Notes under the pieces: generated by a model
The model's database searches: none
What the model saw: the letters and a program-made list of their open reading frames with translations, nothing else
What the model was told of the DNA's origin: nothing
Assembly (NCBI RefSeq): GCF_003444775.1
Contig: NZ_CP021082.1
Span: 124,001 to 188,000 of the forward strand
Reading direction: 5' to 3'
Length of the DNA stretch: 64,000 nt
From: Deinococcus ficus
GTDB lineage: Bacteria; Deinococcota; Deinococci; Deinococcales; Deinococcaceae
Part shown: positions 62,000 to 64,000 of the stretch, one piece after another
Position numbering within the stretch: the first letter of the stretch is position 1
How the letters are laid out: every line of letters starts with the position of its first letter
Translations under genes and position numbers: made by a program

Positions 62000-63616
62000 A
62001 TGGAGAAGCAGCGGCAGCACCGTTCCACCTTCCGAAATCCACTTCGACTCATTCTCACCTCGGCCATTCTGCTCTCCGGAATGGCAGCGGCGCAGGAGCG
62101 GGGCGGCACCCTCACAGTCGGCCTCAGCTACGACATCGACACGCTGAACGTCTACAGCACCGGCTTCCTGCACGACGCCGTGGCCCCCGTCGTCGAAGGC
62201 CTCCTCGCCCCGGACAAGAACGCCAAGTACGTGCCGGTGCTGGCCCGCGAGGTGCCCACCGTCAAAAACGGCGGCATCAAGGTCGCGGCCGACGGCAAGA
62301 CCATGACCATCACCTACAAGCTGCGCCCGAACGTGAAATGGCACGACGGCAAGCCCTTCACCTCCGCGGACGTTAAGTTCACCTGGGAAGCCGTCAAGAA
62401 CCCGAAATTCATCGCGGAGAGCAAGGACGGCACCGAGGACATCCTGCGCATCGACACGCCCGACCCGCTCACGGCCGTGGTGCACTACAAGCGCATCGCC
62501 CCGGACTTCGCCAGCACGCTCTTCACCTTCGGCATCCTGCCCAAGCACGCCCTCGAAGGCAAGGACCTGAACACCGATCCCTACAACACCAAGCCGCTGG
62601 GCACCGGACCGTTCATGGTCAAGGAGTTCCGCCGCGGTCAGTACGTGGCGCTCACCCGCAACCCCAACTACTGGCGCAAGGACGCCAAGGGCCAGCAGCT
62701 GCCGTACCTCGACGCCATGAACTTCAAGATCATCCCGGACAGCAACACCCTGGTCACCCAGTTGCGCTCCGGTGAGGTCCAGCTCGCGTACAACGTGCCC
62801 TACGCGCAGGTCAAACAGCTCGATGCGCTCCCCAACCTGAAAATCGTCCAGAACAAGGTCCTCTCGTGGCAGCACCTCGACTTCAACTTCAAGGGCCCGG
62901 CCGCGCTCCGCGACCTCGCCGTGCGTCAGGCCTTCGCGCACGCCATCAACCGCGACGCCGTGTCCAAGGCGCTCGGCGGCTACCCGGTGCCGATCGACAG
63001 CGTGGTCGTGCCGGTCTTCGACACCTACAACAAGAACGTGCCCAAGTACCCCTACAGCGTGAGCCGCGCCAACGCCATCCTGGACGCCGCCGGTTACCGC
63101 CGCGGCGCCGACGGGATCCGCGCCAAGAACGGCCAGCGCCTGAGCTTCAACCTGATGGTGCAGGCCGGACGGGCCAACGACGAGATCGCCCAGCAGGTGA
63201 TCATCGCCAACCTCAAGACCATCGGCGTTGAACTCAAACCCGACAACAAGTCGGGGGTGGCCTTCCGCGAAGCCCGCTACAACGGCACCTATGACCTCTG
63301 GTACGGCGGCTGGATTACCTCCGCCGATCCCGTCTACAGCGTCTTCTTCGGCAGCAAAGGCGTGAACAACGGACAGGGCTACAGCAACCCCGCCATCGAC
63401 CAGCTGCTCGCGCGGGCCGAAACCACCCTGGACGACGCCGCCCGCCGGACCATCCTGTTCAACTTCCAGACGGCCCTGATGAAGGACCTGCCGTCCCTGC
63501 CGATCACCAGCAACATCTCCATGATCGCCGTCACCGACAAGCTCGTGAATTTCACACCGAACCCGACCAACATGACGAACTTCGTCGATGTGGCCGAGTG
63601 GTATCTGCGCAGATAG
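62000..63616 (+). CDS. ABC transporter peptide-binding protein (family 5)
   Basis: 538 residues. Signal peptide about 1-33 (RLILTSAILLSGMAAAQ), then the family-5 extracellular solute-binding domain: GGTLTVGLSYDIDTLNVYSTG, VKWHDGKPFTSADVKFTWEAVKNP, TKPLGTGPFMVKEFRRGQYVALTRNPNYW, AVRQAFAHAINRDAV, and the C-terminal DLWYGGWITSADPVYSVFFGSKG. Binds peptides or related cations for import. Start chosen at 62000 with AGGAGG 8 bases upstream. Divergent from DUF885; followed by a hairpin and the permease gene. Confidence 0.93.
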   Translation: MEKQRQHRSTFRNPLRLILTSAILLSGMAAAQERGGTLTVGLSYDIDTLNVYSTGFLHDAVAPVVEGLLAPDKNAKYVPVLAREVPTVKNGGIKVAADGKTMTITYKLRPNVKWHDGKPFTSADVKFTWEAVKNPKFIAESKDGTEDILRIDTPDPLTAVVHYKRIAPDFASTLFTFGILPKHALEGKDLNTDPYNTKPLGTGPFMVKEFRRGQYVALTRNPNYWRKDAKGQQLPYLDAMNFKIIPDSNTLVTQLRSGEVQLAYNVPYAQVKQLDALPNLKIVQNKVLSWQHLDFNFKGPAALRDLAVRQAFAHAINRDAVSKALGGYPVPIDSVVVPVFDTYNKNVPKYPYSVSRANAILDAAGYRRGADGIRAKNGQRLSFNLMVQAGRANDEIAQQVIIANLKTIGVELKPDNKSGVAFREARYNGTYDLWYGGWITSADPVYSVFFGSKGVNNGQGYSNPAIDQLLARAETTLDDAARRTILFNFQTALMKDLPSLPITSNISMIAVTDKLVNFTPNPTNMTNFVDVAEWYLRR

Positions 63617-63622
63617 GTCAAC

Positions 63623-63646
63623 CGGGGAGGGGCTCGCCCCTCCCCG
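63623..63646 (+). terminator. Intercistronic hairpin
   Basis: CGGGGAGGGG-CTCG-CCCCTCCCCG, 10-bp perfect stem between the binding-protein stop and the permease GTG. No T run. It probably stabilises the upstream message or lets only part of transcription pass, giving more binding protein than permease. Confidence 0.7.
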
Positions 63647-63663
63647 AAGTTTGAGGTGCGAGA

Positions 63664-64000
63664 GTGAATGTCAGTTTCCTCGTCAAGCGAATGGCCGGCA
63701 TGGTGCCGCTTCTCCTGGGCGTCTCCCTGATCCTGTTCGGGGTGCTGCACCTGGCGCCGGGCACCCCGCTGGACGTCTACGCCGACAACCCCAGCGTCAG
63801 CCCCGAGGCGCTGGAGCAAATGCGGCTGGCCCTGGGCCTCGATCAGCCCGCCTACATCCAGTACTTCCACTGGGTCCGCGGGTTCCTCACCGGCGAATGG
63901 GGGTACTCGATCCGGACCGGTCAGCCGGTCACGCGCGAAGTGGCGCTGCACCTGGGGCCGACCCTCACGCTGGGCGGCGTCAGCTTCCTGCTCGCCCTGC
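63664..64000 (+). CDS. ABC transporter permease, DppB type (cut by window end)
   Basis: Partial: the first 112 residues only. GTG start preceded by GAGGTG. VNVSFLVKRMAGMVPLLLGVSLILFGVLHLAPGTPLDVY is the usual DppB/OppB first membrane segment and periplasmic loop; LRLALGLDQPAYIQYFHWVRGFLTGEWGYSI-type sequence (EALEQMRLALGLDQPAYIQY, FLTGEWGYSIRTGQPV) is typical. It continues past 64000, so the rest, and probably DppC/D/F-type genes, lie outside. Imports the ligand of the binding protein. Confidence 0.93.
   Translation, partial: MNVSFLVKRMAGMVPLLLGVSLILFGVLHLAPGTPLDVYADNPSVSPEALEQMRLALGLDQPAYIQYFHWVRGFLTGEWGYSIRTGQPVTREVALHLGPTLTLGGVSFLLAL

Overview
The window reads as a chromosomal segment of a high-GC bacterium, most likely a Deinococcus or close relative. 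This rests on the very GC-rich coding style, a free-standing KdpD sensor without a kinase domain, many DUF5996/GNAT/KGG/TPR-type accessory genes, and a recurrent TANNNT box 5 to 7 bases before start codons (the leaderless arrangement common in Deinococcus). The genus is an inference; no rRNA or tRNA gene was seen to anchor it.

Layout. 1-4040: end of a kdp potassium-pump operon (kdpC, truncated kdpD) and a large APC-superfamily transporter. 4.6-8 kb: a DUF1349 protein and a secreted TPR protein. 8.5-25.2 kb: signalling and envelope block, with a PAS/GAF/HD-GYP phosphodiesterase, a P-loop protein, a 1033-residue YhgE/Pip protein with two 42-residue repeat arrays, a glycosyltransferase-TetR operon with tandem operators, a TPR-GGDEF-EAL protein, and two divergent orphan hybrid-less histidine kinases. 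25.5-36.4 kb: mixed metabolism and resistance genes (SDR epimerase, APH-type kinase, GNAT, serine hydrolase, LigA-named membrane protein, Gfo/Idh dehydrogenase plus SetB-like exporter, SET-domain protein, DUF5996) and a decayed F420-type reductase. 36.7-54 kb: a YedA-like exporter, secreted/lipoprotein genes including two paralogous carboxypeptidase-regulatory-like proteins, a class-C hydrolase divergent from a zinc alcohol dehydrogenase, and a GntA-like (YqcI/YcgG) heme enzyme paired with a DUF1989 protein. 54.2-64 kb: aspartyl protease-PDZ, MerR-GyrI regulator, an Rrf2-TrxR-like-methyltransferase operon, and an IclR-controlled peptide catabolism and uptake locus (creatinase-like M24, IclR, DUF885, peptide-binding protein, DppB-like permease cut by the window end).

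Notable non-coding structure. Three copies of an approximately 85-bp intergenic repeat (36.4, 44.2 and 48.2 kb), all in one orientation, end on the minus strand in an intrinsic-terminator hairpin with a compensatory base change. This is my best candidate for something undescribed (small RNA family or MITE). Regulator/operator pairs can be read directly for the TetR, Rrf2 and IclR genes. The peptide locus looks like a self-contained regulon: the IclR protein probably acts at a 51-bp inverted repeat placed between the divergent DUF885 and substrate-binding-protein promoters.
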